Shown here piece by piece: positions 11,901-22,220 of a DNA stretch of 64,000 bases (positions within the stretch are counted from its first letter, which is position 1; the number at the start of each line of letters is the position of its first letter). The position numbers were made by a program, and so were the translations under genes. The DNA is from Corallium rubrum (taxonomy: Eukaryota > Cnidaria > Anthozoa > Scleralcyonacea > Coralliidae), in assembly GCA_964035015.1 (NCBI GenBank), contig OZ036007.1, forward strand, positions 4,400,997 to 4,464,996, in the 5' to 3' direction. The notes under the pieces were generated by a model. It had not been told where the DNA came from, searched no databases, and saw only the letters and a program-made list of their open reading frames with translations.

Positions 11901-13839
11901 AAATAAAATGTTTTCTCTCCGCAGATGTACAATGCCTAAAAAACGCGTCTCTCGTTCTCAATCAAGCACAACTGCAACGACATCAACCTTGTTTCCAGAA
12001 ATACCAACCATATCCAAAACACAAGCAACCAGTAAAAGTATATCAGATTTTAGACAATCTTCGAGTATGTAATTTTATTCATTATATTTAGAATATAGTA
12101 GAGCACGAGAGTATAGCACAACACAGCACAGAACAGAACAGAACAACCAGCGTAACACACAACACAACACAACACAACACAACACAACACAACACAACAC
12201 AACACAACACAACACAACACAACACAGCACAGCACAGCACAGCACAGCACAGCACAGCACAGCACAGCACAGCACAGCACAGCACAGCACAGCACAGCAC
12301 AGCACAGCACAGCACAGCACAGCACAGCACAGCACAGCACAGCACAGCACAGCACAGCACAGCACAGCACAGCACAGCACAGCACAGCACAGCACAGCAC
12401 AGCACAGCACAGCACAGCACAGCACAGCACAGCACAGCACAGCACAGCACAGCACAGCACAGCACAGCACAGCACAGCACAGCACAGCACAGCACAGCAC
12501 AGCACAGCACAGCACAGCACAGCACAGCACAGCACAGCACAGCACAGCACAGCACAGCACAGCACAGCACAGCACAGCACAGCACAGCACAGCACAGCAC
12601 AGCACAGCACAGCACAGCACAGCACAGCACAGCACAGCACAGCACAGCACAACACAACACAACACAACACAGTGTAGTACAGTGCAATATATTAAATTAA
12701 ATTAAAACAAAACAAAACAAAACAAAACAAAGAAATAAAATATTTTACTTGTGTTTGATGATCGATATTTACCTTTAGGTATATTTGGCAAATTTGCAAA
12801 GAAAAATTGTTTCAAAGAAACGTTAGACGATCGAAGAGAAGGAAGTAAGTGAAGAACAAGTAAAGTACTATCACTTCCAAGTTGTCCCCTGCTTATATGC
12901 ATATTCGAAACTTCAACATTCCCCCCGGGCATACCAGAGAATTTGACGAGAAGTAGTCTCTGGGGAGTAGGTAATTTGACGTTTGACGCCTTTTGGGGGG
13001 GTGGGGAATTTGGTAGATAAGGGATTTGAACCAGAAGTCTCTTTCTTAATTTGCGCGCTTTTTGGGTGGAACGCCTGCAGCAGACTAGCAGAACTAGAAC
13101 GGCCATTTTCTTTGCATGCAATAGCGACGGAAAACATAACAATCAAATTACTCAGAGAAAAACTTAACTATGCATATAATTTAGTTTCAGAAATTGCAGC
13201 TTGATGTTAGTAATAATTGTCAGTTGTTTGCTGTACAAGCTGTGTTAGTTAGTAACAAGCTGTGTTAGTTATAGCTCTGTTAGTTTGTCCGCTATCTGAG
13301 TTCTAGTGGCTCAATGGTTAGAGCGTCCGCATGGCTAGCATTCAGAAGGTTGTGGGTTCGAGTCCCGCTTAGAACTCAGAGTTTTTCTGAGTATTACTAA
13401 CTAACATAGCTTGTACAGCAAACAACTGACAATTATTATGCATATAATTTAGTTAAGTATAGAGAATATATTACCAGTTTCTATTGTCATAATTTGACCT
13501 GGGGTCGGGCATTTGCCCTTTTAATTTGTCATTACAGTAGGGCATTTGAAGACATTTTTCTCCCAACTGCCCAAGGAGGTGAGGATTTGAACAGCCAAAT
13601 TCTCAAAAGTTCAAATTCCAGGGATATGCCCGAGGGGTGATGTTGAAGCTTCGATTTGAGCGGTACGTTAGACCGGGAAGAGTTCAGTAGTCTGAAAAGA
13701 ACAGAAATTCACAATTTGAATTTATTTTTTAGAATTAGACAAACAAGACAAAGAAAGTTCGCAGGCTAAAGGCTCCTCAAGAAATAGAACGTGCGAGTCA
13801 ACAAAAAGGAAAATACGCAGGATTTTAAGTCTAAATTAA
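5901..13839 (+). CDS. Five-exon gene for an unrecognised basic, polar protein
   Basis: Exons that join in frame: 1, from 5901 (acceptor TTTTCGCTAG) or 5944, to 6371, donor GTAAGT, phase 1; 2, 10516-10730, acceptor TTTTAG, phase 0 out; 3, 11311-11699, donor GTAAGC, phase 2; 4, 11925-12064, acceptor CTCCGCAG, donor GTATGT, phase 1; 5, 13733-13839, acceptor TTTTTTAG, stop TAA. AATAAA follows at 13899. The C-terminal part is about 430 residues, rich in Ser, Thr, Lys and charged residues, and looks largely disordered. Exon 1 carries DSGFVS, a DSGxxS-type phosphodegron; exon 2 an acidic Tyr-rich stretch and SLSPPPG; exon 3 a His4 run; exon 5 a Lys/Arg-rich tail. No catalytic domain or membrane segment is visible. 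The start codon lies upstream (see 4797-4954) or was missed. I do not recognise the family; splice consistency across four introns makes the gene convincing. Confidence 0.72.
6455..6670. repeat. TTGCAACTTGCAAC-rich repeat
   Basis: Inside intron 1 of the plus-strand gene, TGCAACTTGCAAC and its complement GTTGCAAGTTGCA recur several times in both orientations, and the ends (GCGATTTTT/AAAAATCGC) can pair. A related region lies near 27070-27330. Confidence 0.5.
6671..7391. repeat. 22-bp minisatellite, left block
   Basis: About 33 head-to-tail copies of a 22-bp unit containing GGTCTATACTACTATTTC preceded by GGAA, with single-base variants (ttt-tgg/ttt-cgg, cta/caa). The array lies in intron 1 of the plus-strand gene. 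Because 22 is not a multiple of three and the unit has no stop in any forward frame, it gives long but meaningless open frames with a 22-residue period. It ends in mid-unit at a TA dinucleotide where a transposon is inserted. Confidence 0.9.
7392..8410. mobile_element. TA-flanked (Tc1/mariner/pogo-type) element inside the minisatellite
   Basis: The left end CAGAGAAACCTGAGTTTTGC matches the right end, whose inverted complement begins CAGTGAAACCTGAGTTTTGC. TA dinucleotides sit immediately outside (7390-7391 and 8411-8412). Subterminal GGTGGTCGC-like motifs recur at both ends. Removing the element and one TA restores a complete minisatellite unit. No transposase frame is visible in about 1 kb, so it is non-autonomous. 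Confidence 0.8.
8411..9396. repeat. 22-bp minisatellite, right block
   Basis: Continuation of the array to the left of the inserted element: about 45 further units with the same consensus and more TTTTGGAAGG variants. One unit is shortened near 8760 (a partial TTTTTGGAAGG duplicate). The longest open frame, 412 codons at 8253-9491, is an artefact of the stop-free unit. Confidence 0.9.
9773..10331. mobile_element. Palindromic element with 29-bp terminal inverted repeats
   Basis: GGGGGCGATTACATGGACCG at 9773 is mirrored by CGGTCCATGTAATCGCCCCC ending at 10331. Subterminal motifs CCCGGTTAACCGGG and GGGCTAGCCCGG recur in both halves. It lies in intron 1, about 180 bp before exon 2. I could not assign a clear target-site duplication or a superfamily. 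Confidence 0.65.
10741..11275. repeat. Pentanucleotide array (GTGTT)n/(GCGTT)n in intron 2
   Basis: The array starts and ends with GTGTT units and has a long, almost pure GCGTT core. It fills most of the 580-bp intron between exons 2 and 3. The core differs from the flanks by one T-to-C change and has been homogenised over hundreds of bases. Open frames across it on both strands are repeat artefacts. Confidence 0.95.
12116..12672. repeat. Pentanucleotide array (AACAC)n/(AGCAC)n in intron 4
   Basis: A run of AACAC units (about 12155-12224) is followed by a long pure AGCAC core and a short return to AACAC at the end. AACAC is the inverted complement of the GTGTT unit of the intron 2 array, so the two arrays have opposite polarity. 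It occupies a third of the intron between exons 4 and 5. Confidence 0.95.
13187..13436 (+). mobile_element. Palindromic tRNA-Ala-like element, copy 1
   Basis: The element is bracketed by an 18-bp direct repeat (TATGCATATAATTTAGTT at 13169-13186 and 13437-13454). Its ends are long inverted repeats including GTCAGTTGTTTGCTGTACAA. The centre (about 13300-13378) is tRNA-like: paired GAGTTCT/AGAACTC acceptor arms, A-box TGGCTCAATGGTTAGAG, B-box GGTTCGAGTCC and a GCTAGCAT loop implying anticodon AGC. The duplication length suggests target-primed reverse transcription, as for SINEs. It sits in intron 4 of the plus-strand gene. Confidence 0.75.
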
Positions 13840-13898
13840 TAACAAACAAACTGAAAATGTGCTTTGTATATACATGAGTTGGACCGATACTGATTGCG

Positions 13899-13904
13899 AA
13901 TAAA
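13899..13904 (+). terminator. Polyadenylation signal AATAAA
   Basis: AATAAA occurs 60 bp after the TAA stop of the five-exon plus-strand gene and is the first canonical signal downstream, so it probably sets the 3' end. Confidence 0.55.
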
Positions 13905-14019
13905 TCTGACAACGAGCTCTGAGTCGAACTGAGTAAAACTTAATTCATACATACATAGCAAAGCCTCGATTTCAAATTGTAAAAAGTTGTGTTTTATTAT
14001 ACTCAAGTTCACCTTGTTC

Positions 14020-14280
14020 TATTACCAAAACCGATGATGCGTGGCATGGCCCCCCAAAAACATGTCATGATTTCTATCCAAAACATTAACGAATCCGTCT
14101 GCATTCCTAAACCATTTTGGCTAGAGAATTCAAAAGTGGCAAATAGACCAATTATATTGCAGTGATCTCACAGTGTCGATTTCAAAGTCTAAGGAATGCA
14201 GTTGGATTCGTTAATGTTTTGGTGGAAATCATGACAAGTTTTTTTGGGCCATGCCGCGCATCATCGGTTTTGGTAATATA
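14020..14280. repeat. Foldback element with TTACCAAAACCGATGATGCG ends
   Basis: The left end at about 14020 and the right end at about 14280 are inverted copies. The arms continue inward through GGCATGGCCC, AATCATGACA and AACATTAACGAATCC, so pairing runs about 90 bp with mismatches. It lies just 3' of the plus-strand gene. Confidence 0.65.
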
Positions 14281-14884
14281 GTCGAAGACCAATTGACCGT
14301 ACCGAAAAAGATGGCGACTTGTGATGGGAAATCGCTTATTTACCAGCAGATAAACTGAATGTCAATAACTAAACAGCCTTTTAAACAGCAAGTAATCGAC
14401 GGCTTTTGAATGGTTCCAAGAGAGAAAGCGGTGAGTAGCATTGTAGCAAACTTGTCGTAGCCGAAGTGGCACGGCGGGTATATAAATACGACATATAATT
14501 ATCTTGTCATTCGGGAACAAGATGACTAGTAATTTCAGAACTACGCATCGTTGAAATATATTGTGTACGTATGTTGTTATATGTTGAATGAGCTTTCATT
14601 TGATGTAGAGTTCAAGATTCTGCGTTTTATGAAACTTGTTATACTCCAAAATGTGCGAACTACTGTTCCAAATAATATTTCATTACAAATATACAGGAAA
14701 TCGACGCGATGAGGTAAAATCGTCTAGCTTTAGCTAGAGTATAAAATTAATAAGTAGATAAAAAACAACTGTGGCCAGTATAGTCCAGTAAATCTGTGGT
14801 TTAACATCAAACAAATTGCAACAGAAATGTACCAGTACCATGATGCAGTCAGAAATAACATACCAAATGTCCCGGAAAATCCAC

Positions 14885-15325
14885 CTTGGTGGGAAGTTAA
14901 CAAAAATCAAGTTTTTCTTAAAATTTGCATACAAATACACCATTCTTTAAAAAGAGAGAAATTTTAAGTTCTGTTTTAGAAAATATCACCTATGTCGTTT
15001 GTAAGTTCTTAAAAAATTATATGAAGGACATTTAAGTGAGCAATATGATTCTCCAGGCCCATTTTGAGTTATTAATGTTCAAAAATGTGGAAAATGCTGC
15101 AAAATGGTGTTTTTAGCAGGTTTAACCTTCTATAACTTTAAATGGACCTGGAAAACCGTACTACCTGCTTAAATATCCTTCATATAGTTTTCTGATAACT
15201 TTCTAACGACATAAGTGATATTTGCTAAAACGGAACTTAAAATTTCTCTCTTTTTAGAGAATAGTGTATTTGTATGTAGTAAATTTTAGAAAAACTTGAT
15301 TTTTGTTAACTTTCTACTACATACC
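14885..15325. repeat. Large palindromic element
   Basis: AGTTAACAAAAATCAAGTTT near 14895 is mirrored by AAACTTGATTTTTGTTAACT ending near 15312. Inside, AAAGAGAGAAATTTTAAGTT and ACCTATGTCGTT have inverted partners. The arms span about 200 bp each. The right end runs directly into the next repeat. Confidence 0.65.
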
Positions 15326-15668
15326 TAAAAACGCACAAGCTGTTACAGACCTGCAAGCAATTTGTTACAAGGCTGTTCAACAGGCTGTCACCGTCATGTG
15401 TTCGCACTGGCTGTCCCAGTCTGTTAACATGTCTGTAACAGGTTGTTGACAACTTGTAACAAGGCTGATGACTCCAACAGACTGATGACAAGTTGTTCCA
15501 ACAACCTGTTACCGCTCTGTACTCAACAAGTTGTTAACAGATTGATGCTAACAAGGTTGTAGCAGCTTCTTGAATGAACAGCATTGTCACAACTTGTTCC
15601 CAGCCTTGCTACAAGTCTGTTGCGAACACATCCTGTCGACAAGCTGTGAGATTTTTACGTGTGTAGGT
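15326..15668. repeat. ACAAGTTGTT-rich element, copy 1
   Basis: The segment from CTAAAAACGCACAAGCTGTT to ATTTTTACGTGTGTAGG is repeated at about 35246-35600 with high similarity. It holds many ACAACTTGTT/ACAAGTTGTT palindromes. The right terminus is the inverted complement of the left terminus of copy 2. Confidence 0.65.
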
Positions 15669-15972
15669 GGATTTTCCAGGATTTTTGGTATGTTATTTCT
15701 GAAAACTAAAAAGCTAGCTAAAACCATTTCTGTTGCAATTTGTCTGATGTAGACTCTTACATTTAAGTTACAACTTGTTTGCAGACCCGTTACGACTACG
15801 AGTCTGTTGCGAACACATCTTTTTGACAAGCTTGCATGTAGTTGCACGAAGCACATTCACATTCTAGCTCTGGTCCTGAAAAACGGCTTAAAAAACCATA
15901 GAACTCGAATGCTTATACAAAAAAAGTATAGTACGATCCATGTTTACAAATCGACTATTTAAAAAACAACAT

Positions 15973-18551
15973 TTAAAGCAAGTTTGTCACTTGGTTTCCA
16001 TCTAATTTGAACTTCGACAATTTCTGGGCCAAAATCTTCAATGTTTCGGTATCGAAGTGCGAAAATACGTTGACGTCAGTGAAGACATTGAGGCATCGAT
16101 GGTCGCGCAAACTGGTGCACAGCGACACAAAAGCGCCTTTCAATCTACCGTAAAACTTCTCTGGTTCCCAGTTCTTTGACTGAGGGTGCGCTCTGAATTC
16201 CGCCAGAAGTACAGTCTGTAAATGGTAGCGTAACAAGTGGCCACCAGTCCCCCAAAATAAAGAAAGTTTCGCGCATAGTTTGTCCAAGATGTACATACAA
16301 TGTCGGGCGCACGTAAAACGGCTTGAGTTAAGGATTCTGTTTTCGATATCATTAAAAGTAATTCGCCATAAGAGGTCCTGATCTGCACATGTCGGTTTCG
16401 CTACGAGGCAGATGAAATCCACCTTAGTATCGCTTAAATGCAAAGACTTGAAAACTTCTCGAAACCTGCGCTCGAATTTCATAAGAGGACCAATGTAACG
16501 ACTAACTTGAATTGAGGGAAGAAGATTGACTCGAAATCTTTCAGAAAGACCTAATCTGACATCGATACTGATTTGATCTGCAAAGAAACGACAAGTGACC
16601 TCAGGTTGATGGTTTTCTTGGCTAATCTCGTCGATTGATTTTTGGATTACGTTTAGTAAGGCTTGTAAGAGCTTGGTTGTGCTGAGGCAACGACGTCCAG
16701 ACACTTCAGAAATTATTACATCTTCCCAACTCGCCATATCCAGCCTAGAAATGGCGTTATAATACTCAGTATTGTAAATACATGCACAATAATCATTTAT
16801 AATCATAATTGATATAGGAATAGTGACAATAACACTTAGATGATGATAAAGGTGATGGTGATAGTGAATGGTAAAAGTGATGGTGATGGTAATTATGATA
16901 GTGATGGTAAAAGTGATGGTGATGGTAATTATGATAGTGATGGTAAAAGTGATGGTGATAGTAGTTATAATAGTAATTGTAAAAGTGATGGTTATAGTAG
17001 TTATAACAGTAATGGTAAAAGTGATGGTGATAGTAATTATAATAGTAATGGTAAAAGTGATTGCAATGGTAATTATGATAGTAATGGTAAAAGTGATGGT
17101 GATAGTAATATAATAGTAATGGTAAAAGTGATTGCAATGGTAATTATGATAGTGATGGTAAAGGTGATGGTGATAGTAATTATGATAGTAATGGTAAAAG
17201 TGATAGTGATAGTAGTTATAATAGTAATTGTAAAAGTGATTGTAATGGTAATTATGATAGTGATGGTAAAAGTGATGGTGATAGTGATAGTTTTATAATA
17301 GTGATGGTAAAAGTGATGGTGATAGTAGTTATAATAGTAATTGTAAAAGTGATGGTGATAGTAGTTATAATAGTAATGGTAAAAGTGATGGTGATAGTAA
17401 TTATAATAGTAATGGTAAAAGTGATGGTGATAGTAATTATAATAGTAACGGTAAAAGTGATTGCAATGGTAATTATGATAGTAATGGTAAAAGTGATGGT
17501 GATAGTAATATAATAGTAATGGTAAAAGTGATTGCAATGGTAATTATGATAGTGATGGTAAAGGTGATGGTGATAGTAATTATGATAGTAATGGTAAAAG
17601 TGATAGTGATAGTAGTTATAATAGTAATTGTAAAAGTGATTGTAATGGTAATTATGATAGTGATGGTAAAGGTGATGGTGATGGTAATTATGATGGTAAA
17701 GGTGATGGTGATGGTAATGGTAAAGGTGATGGTGATAATAATGGTAAAGGTGATGGTGATGGTAATGCTAACGGTGATGGTGATAGTAATGGTAAAGGTA
17801 AAGGTGATGGTGATGGTGATAGTAATGGTAAAGGTGATGGTGATAGTAATGGTAAAGGTGATGGTGATGGTAATTATGATGGTGATGGTAAAATGATGGT
17901 GATAGTAATGGTAAAGGTGATGGTGATGGTAATTATTATGGTGATGGTAAAGTGATGGTGATAGTAATGGTAATGCTAATGGTAAAGGTGGTGGTAATAG
18001 GATGGTAAAGGTAACGGTAACGGTAAAGTTAATGGTGATGGTGATAGTAATAGTGATGGTAATGGTGATGGTGATGGTGATAGTGATGGTAATGGTAATT
18101 GTGGTGGCAATAGCAATGATAATGGTGACGGTAATAGTGTTGGTGATAATATAATATAATCATTGAGATAATAACAAATAGCAATATAAAAAAACAAAAA
18201 ACAATAACGCCAATATTTTTTTATTACCTTGTGGTGTAATTATCAGTCAACTCTATTACCACTGCGCCACTAGTTACGTCGCCTTGCAAGATAAAACTAT
18301 AAGTTGGCACGTCTTTAAGAGTGCACAATAAATTGATCTCATTATTCGACACCACTTCACAACGGCAATCATCTATCGACATCGGATCAAAGTGAAACCT
18401 GACGTCATAGTTACCCATAGTCGTGAACAGGTCATTAACGTATGCCGCTGCTTTGTTGAACTGACGACGCATACGCTGGTCGTCTTCCAGTAGACTATCA
18501 TTGACAGCTTGAAAAGTGACCAGTTTTTTACTTCCAGAGAAACTAGGCATT
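15973..18551 (-). CDS. Mab-21/cGAS-like protein, cluster copy 1
   Basis: Exon A 18551-18228 (acceptor TAATTTAG, donor AG/GTAATA) joins exon B 16744-15973 (acceptor TTTCTAG) in phase 2. Counting from the ATG at 18550 this gives 364 residues, the usual Mab-21 size. Residues 1-108 carry the first strands of the nucleotidyltransferase fold (NEIN at 70-73 where cGAS has NEFD). Trp114 opens the ASWEDV motif, and VNLLPS at about 180 aligns with the strand bearing cGAS Asp319. WRITFNDIE at 234, Cys253/Cys257, YHLQT and VFTDVNVF follow the Mab-21 helical half, including counterparts of the cGAS SYHVKT and YFIPEFNLF segments. No zinc-thumb insertion is present. The family covers cyclic-dinucleotide synthases and inactive relatives; lack of catalytic Asp residues argues for the latter. 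The ATG may be internal, because an acceptor precedes it and other copies lack it. Confidence 0.85.
16800..18160. repeat. GATGGTAAAAGT-type minisatellite in the copy 1 intron
   Basis: The intron between exons A and B is filled with 6-base-based units (GATGGT, GATAGT, AATGGT, AAAAGT, AATTAT) arranged in longer repeats. A 250-bp stretch at 17041-17290 recurs exactly 400 bp further at 17441-17690. The right third grades into GGTAAAGGTGATGGT units. Open frames on both strands across it are repeat artefacts. Confidence 0.9.
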
Positions 18552-18559
18552 CTAAATTA

Positions 18560-19310
18560 AAAATAAGTGTTTTAAAGATATCTTACATATGAAGAAGGCG
18601 TGTCAGACGGTACGTAATTCATTAGATAGTCATACAGGGAACGTATAAGGCAAAACCGCTTACTAAAGCAAGACTGGAAAGCCAAGGCAAAAAATGTCGC
18701 TAAAGCAAGAATTCGCGTAGAGAAAATAAGACTCCGTTTCAGACGCGGGCTCATTGATAAAGATTGTAAAAACTTGAAATTCGACTGGATAAAAGTTGAA
18801 AACTTTTTTAAGCTCTGAGTCACGCAGCACGGAGCGCTAAAGATCGTATGTAGTGAAATAAACGTGGATAGGAAACTTACGAAACCGAAAACGGCCTCCC
18901 TGTTCAATGTTGGTGATTCTTTAGGCGTTCGTTTCAACGTTTACTGAGCTCCTTGATTTAAATTCAACATTGAATAGGGAGGGGGGAGGGATAAACTTTA
19001 GTACGAAAATGATTTTAAAAATATTAGGTATAAGTACTAACAATGCGAGATGTCCCAAGGTATTTTGTCACTGATTGTAGGTTGAGAACCTTTGTGTCCG
19101 CAAATGTCTGACGTCCTGCATGCTCACGTCATAAATGATCGGTTAGGACCGAACCAGTTTGTATTATCTCTTTCGTGAATATACGTCAGAGATAGGTTTG
19201 GCGTAGACTCTAGATCTAAACTAGATAATCGGTCACGTCCGAAAAGACCTCGCCCTAAAGACCCTAATTCTGAACGCCCAGGGATATAAAGAATATATGT
19301 GAACACTCTA
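18560..19310. other. Upstream of cluster copy 1; no confirmed exon
   Basis: A minus-strand frame (18937-18572) has two hydrophobic stretches and donor-like GTAAGT and GTAAGA sites, but its phase does not fit the exon A acceptor and only 35 bp would separate them. No similar sequence precedes the other copies. The expected 5' exon of copy 1 is therefore unassigned. Confidence 0.35.
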
Positions 19311-19314
19311 ATTA

Positions 19315-19987
19315 GGCCTGGTTCAAACGTCGAATTTTTCATGTGTCGAATATAATACCAATTAAGGTCGACCCAAATTATTGTATTCGACATTTGATTC
19401 ATACGTCAAATTTAATGTGGTCGAATATAATTTAAAATGATCATTTCTATAACAACATGACGAAAGCAAAGGAGTCCAACTCGAAAGTTGACCAAAAGCA
19501 AATTAATATTTACAATGTTATTATATTCAACAGTCAAAACGACGGCGAAAAATGATGACAAGTACTTTACAATACATGGTAATAAGATCTGTTTTTATTA
19601 ATTATAGCAGGCAGAAATGCAACCACAAGCATCCATCGCTCTTGTCGTCAAATAATTCGAAATCCTTGATGGTGGGACATAGTGTGGAACACTTATTCAG
19701 AAGCCCGATTCTCCTCGCGAAATCAACGCTTGCGCATGTCATTTACGTGTATTGGAAATTATTATACATTAAAATAATTTATGCATTAGATTCGACACAT
19801 GAAAAGTTCGACGTTTGAATCGAAGTCGTATCTAGGTCGTTTTATTCGACCTAAGCAGTCGAATTTAATTCGCATGTCGCATTTAATCAAAACGGTCGAA
19901 TTTAATTGATTCAAACGTCGAACTTATCATGTACTTAATTAACGAATTGCATTCGACGCATGAAAAATTCGACGTTTGAAACTGGCC
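19315..19987. mobile_element. Palindromic Harbinger-type element
   Basis: GGCCTGGTTCAAACGTCGAA at 19315 is mirrored by TTCGACGTTTGAAACTGGCC ending at 19987, with TTA on the left and TAA on the right, the 3-bp target type of PIF/Harbinger elements. Inner motifs ATTCGAC and GTCGAATATAAT recur inverted. Confidence 0.6.
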
Positions 19988-20399
19988 TAATGCAAACTCT
20001 GCTCGACCTAAACAACTTCAACTCTGAGTAAAATTTGCCAGTCTGGAATTGATTTCAGATTGATCTGACCCGAAAGTATAATATATAAGTAAAGTGCTTC
20101 ATTGTTTGGACAGTGCTACTGCAATAGGAAACAACGTATTCTTGGTTTGCATTTGACGTCATAGCAACCATGTTGGAGGAACTTTGACAAAAGAACCCAT
20201 TAGCAGCTATTCTATTTGGAGTATGTTTTCCTCCAACATTGCCCGCTGTTTCTTTGTCTTCTAAATCTCAAAGGATTGATTGCAAACCACCAATAGGAAG
20301 TGTTTTACAAAGCATAGCGGAGTGGAAAATATTAGATTTGGTAAACTGTCAAGAGGTGCCAAAAGTAGTGAAATTTTGGGTGAAAAACATCAGTATATA

Positions 20400-20610
20400 T
20401 TGTCTTCGTTCACGAGCAATTTTTCCTTGACAAGTTTTTCCTTGACAAGTTTTTCCTTGACAAGTCTCCCTTTTGAAAAGCTGGAATGCCAGGTTTTCAA
20501 AAGGGAGACATGTCAGGAAAAACTTGCCATGTTTCCTCATACACACGGGCAAATAAAACTTGTCAAGTTGAAAATTTCCAAAGAAAAATTGCCCGTGTAA
20601 ACTAGGCTTA
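20400..20610. repeat. TTTTTCCTTGACAAG tandem and foldback
   Basis: Three tandem copies of TTTTTCCTTGACAAG are followed by inverted partners (CTCCCTTTTGAAAA with TTTTCAAAAGGGAG, and ACGAGCAATTTTTCCTT with an AAGAAAAATTGCCCGT arm). A shorter relative lies at 4235-4317. Confidence 0.55.
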
Positions 20611-20716
20611 AAATCTCGGTGTTTGACCAACTAGGATTTTTTAATTATTCGTTACTCTTTAGATCGTTCTAGCCTGGTCCGTGAATTCTGGTGTGAACAG
20701 AAAAGTGAGCCTAATT

Positions 20717-20916
20717 AAGGTCTGGCTTTCAACATTTCATTCAATATCGTTAAACATTGTTGAACGCGTGTTGAACGAAAATTTGAACACGTTCAAATTT
20801 CGTTCAATGTCATCCAACACCATCCAACAACGTTCGACATCATTAAACGCTTTCAACATGTTGAATCACGGTTGAATTCAACAATGTTTAAAATGTTGAA
20901 AGCGTTTGGCCAGGCC
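20717..20916. repeat. Foldback with GGCTTTCAACATTT ends
   Basis: AAGGTCTGGCTTTCAACATT is mirrored by AATGTTGAAAGCGTTTGGCC before AGGCCTT. The interior is a set of GTTGAACG/CGTTCAAC palindromes. It abuts the next element directly. Confidence 0.55.
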
Positions 20917-20920
20917 TTAA

Positions 20921-21440
20921 AGTGCCACTAACCCCCCAAAAATTTTTTCGCAAATCTAAAAGCCCTTATTGAGTGGATTAGTCCAGTGAATAAATTATTG
21001 GTATTGGACATTTCTTTGGTCTTCTGTAGACCACCAAAGTTGCAAAAATTGGCATATGCATGTCCCATGGCGGAGAATGAAAGGGAATGGGTATATTCCT
21101 GGTGTGACGCCAGACAAGCCAAACAAGGAGCTCATTTGAGCTCAGTCTGCTGAATGCATAGAATTTTTACATTGAGTTAGCTGGGAAAATGAATTTTCAA
21201 CCCAAAAATTCTATGTATTCACCAGACCGAGCTCAAAGGAGTTCCTTGTTTGACTTGTCTGACGTAACACCAGGAATATACCCACTCCCTTTCCTACTCC
21301 GCCATGGGACATGCAGATGCAACTTCGGTCGTCTACAGAAGATCAACGAAACGTCCAATACCAATAATTTATTAACTGGCCTAACCACTCAATAAGGGCT
21401 CTTAGATTTGCGAGAAAAAGTTTTTGGGGTTAGTGGCACT
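20921..21440. mobile_element. piggyBac-type palindromic MITE, copy 1
   Basis: The ends AGTGCCACTAACCCC and GGGGTTAGTGGCACT are perfect inverted repeats and lie between TTAA tetranucleotides (20917-20920, 21441-21444), the signature target of piggyBac transposons. Almost the whole 520 bp is one imperfect palindrome (GCAAATCTAAAAGCCCTTAT, AATAAATTATTGGTATTGGA and others recur inverted). No transposase is encoded. Confidence 0.8.
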
Positions 21441-21444
21441 TTAA

Positions 21445-22144
21445 AGTAAACTGAGGCCACGTCCACACCTATACGTTTTCCTAGCGTTTTCATATTGTTT
21501 CAGGTAATGAGACCATTGTTTTCTGCTATATAAAAACGCATACGTGGACGTAGCACGCTTTCGCAAAACCGGCGTTCCTTGTGCATGTTGCGACATGTTC
21601 CTCCCGCCAAAACTTACAAACTGCGCGTATATAGCAAGCCAGGGCGCTTTATATAGGCGCGTATATAAGCTCCTATATAAGCTCCCTGATCGCAAGCTGT
21701 GCGAGCCGCAGATTGAAGATAAATTACAACAAACGGGTTAATTAATTGTTGTAATCTTACGTTACAAACTCACGGTCACAATTCATAAACTCGACGGGGC
21801 CACGAACCACAAAAGGTCCACAAACGATTTTCATCAGATTCTCGACGTGATTTCAAAATATAAATATAATATAGTACAATCGGGCTCGCTAGCGAATATT
21901 GTAGAAATGCGAATATTGTAGAAATAAATTAGTGTAAGGAGAAGTAAGTAAAAATTACTCTTGTATACATAAAAATATATACATAACACAAGACAATATT
22001 TATAATTTGCACTAATACGCATACTGCATGTATTTGCAAAAACACAATAAATTAATGTTTAAATATGGTGGTATTGTATAAATGTAATATAGAATAATTT
22101 TAAAGCTAGCTAATTTATATCGGTATAAACATTTTATATCCCCC

Positions 22145-22220
<76 letters not shown>

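Noticed and set aside
12050-12687. Minus-strand Leu-Cys-Cys-Ala-Val repeat frames
   Set aside because: Translation of the (AGCAC)n array in intron 4.
13300-13380. Functional tRNA-Ala gene
   Set aside because: The anticodon arm has an insertion and the T arm is not properly spaced to the acceptor stem; it is embedded in a palindromic mobile element with target duplications.
16793-18197. His/Tyr-rich and Asp/Gly/Ser-rich frames
   Set aside because: Translations of the hexamer-based minisatellite in the copy 1 intron.
18572-18937. Minus-strand frame with two hydrophobic stretches as the missing 5' exon of cluster copy 1
   Set aside because: Its donor is out of phase with the exon A acceptor, only 35 bp would be left for an intron, and no similar sequence precedes the other copies.
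20921-21440. Small frames within palindromic elements (also 26543-27064 and 19124-19818)
   Set aside because: They are mirrored on both arms of non-coding MITEs and lack splice or family support.
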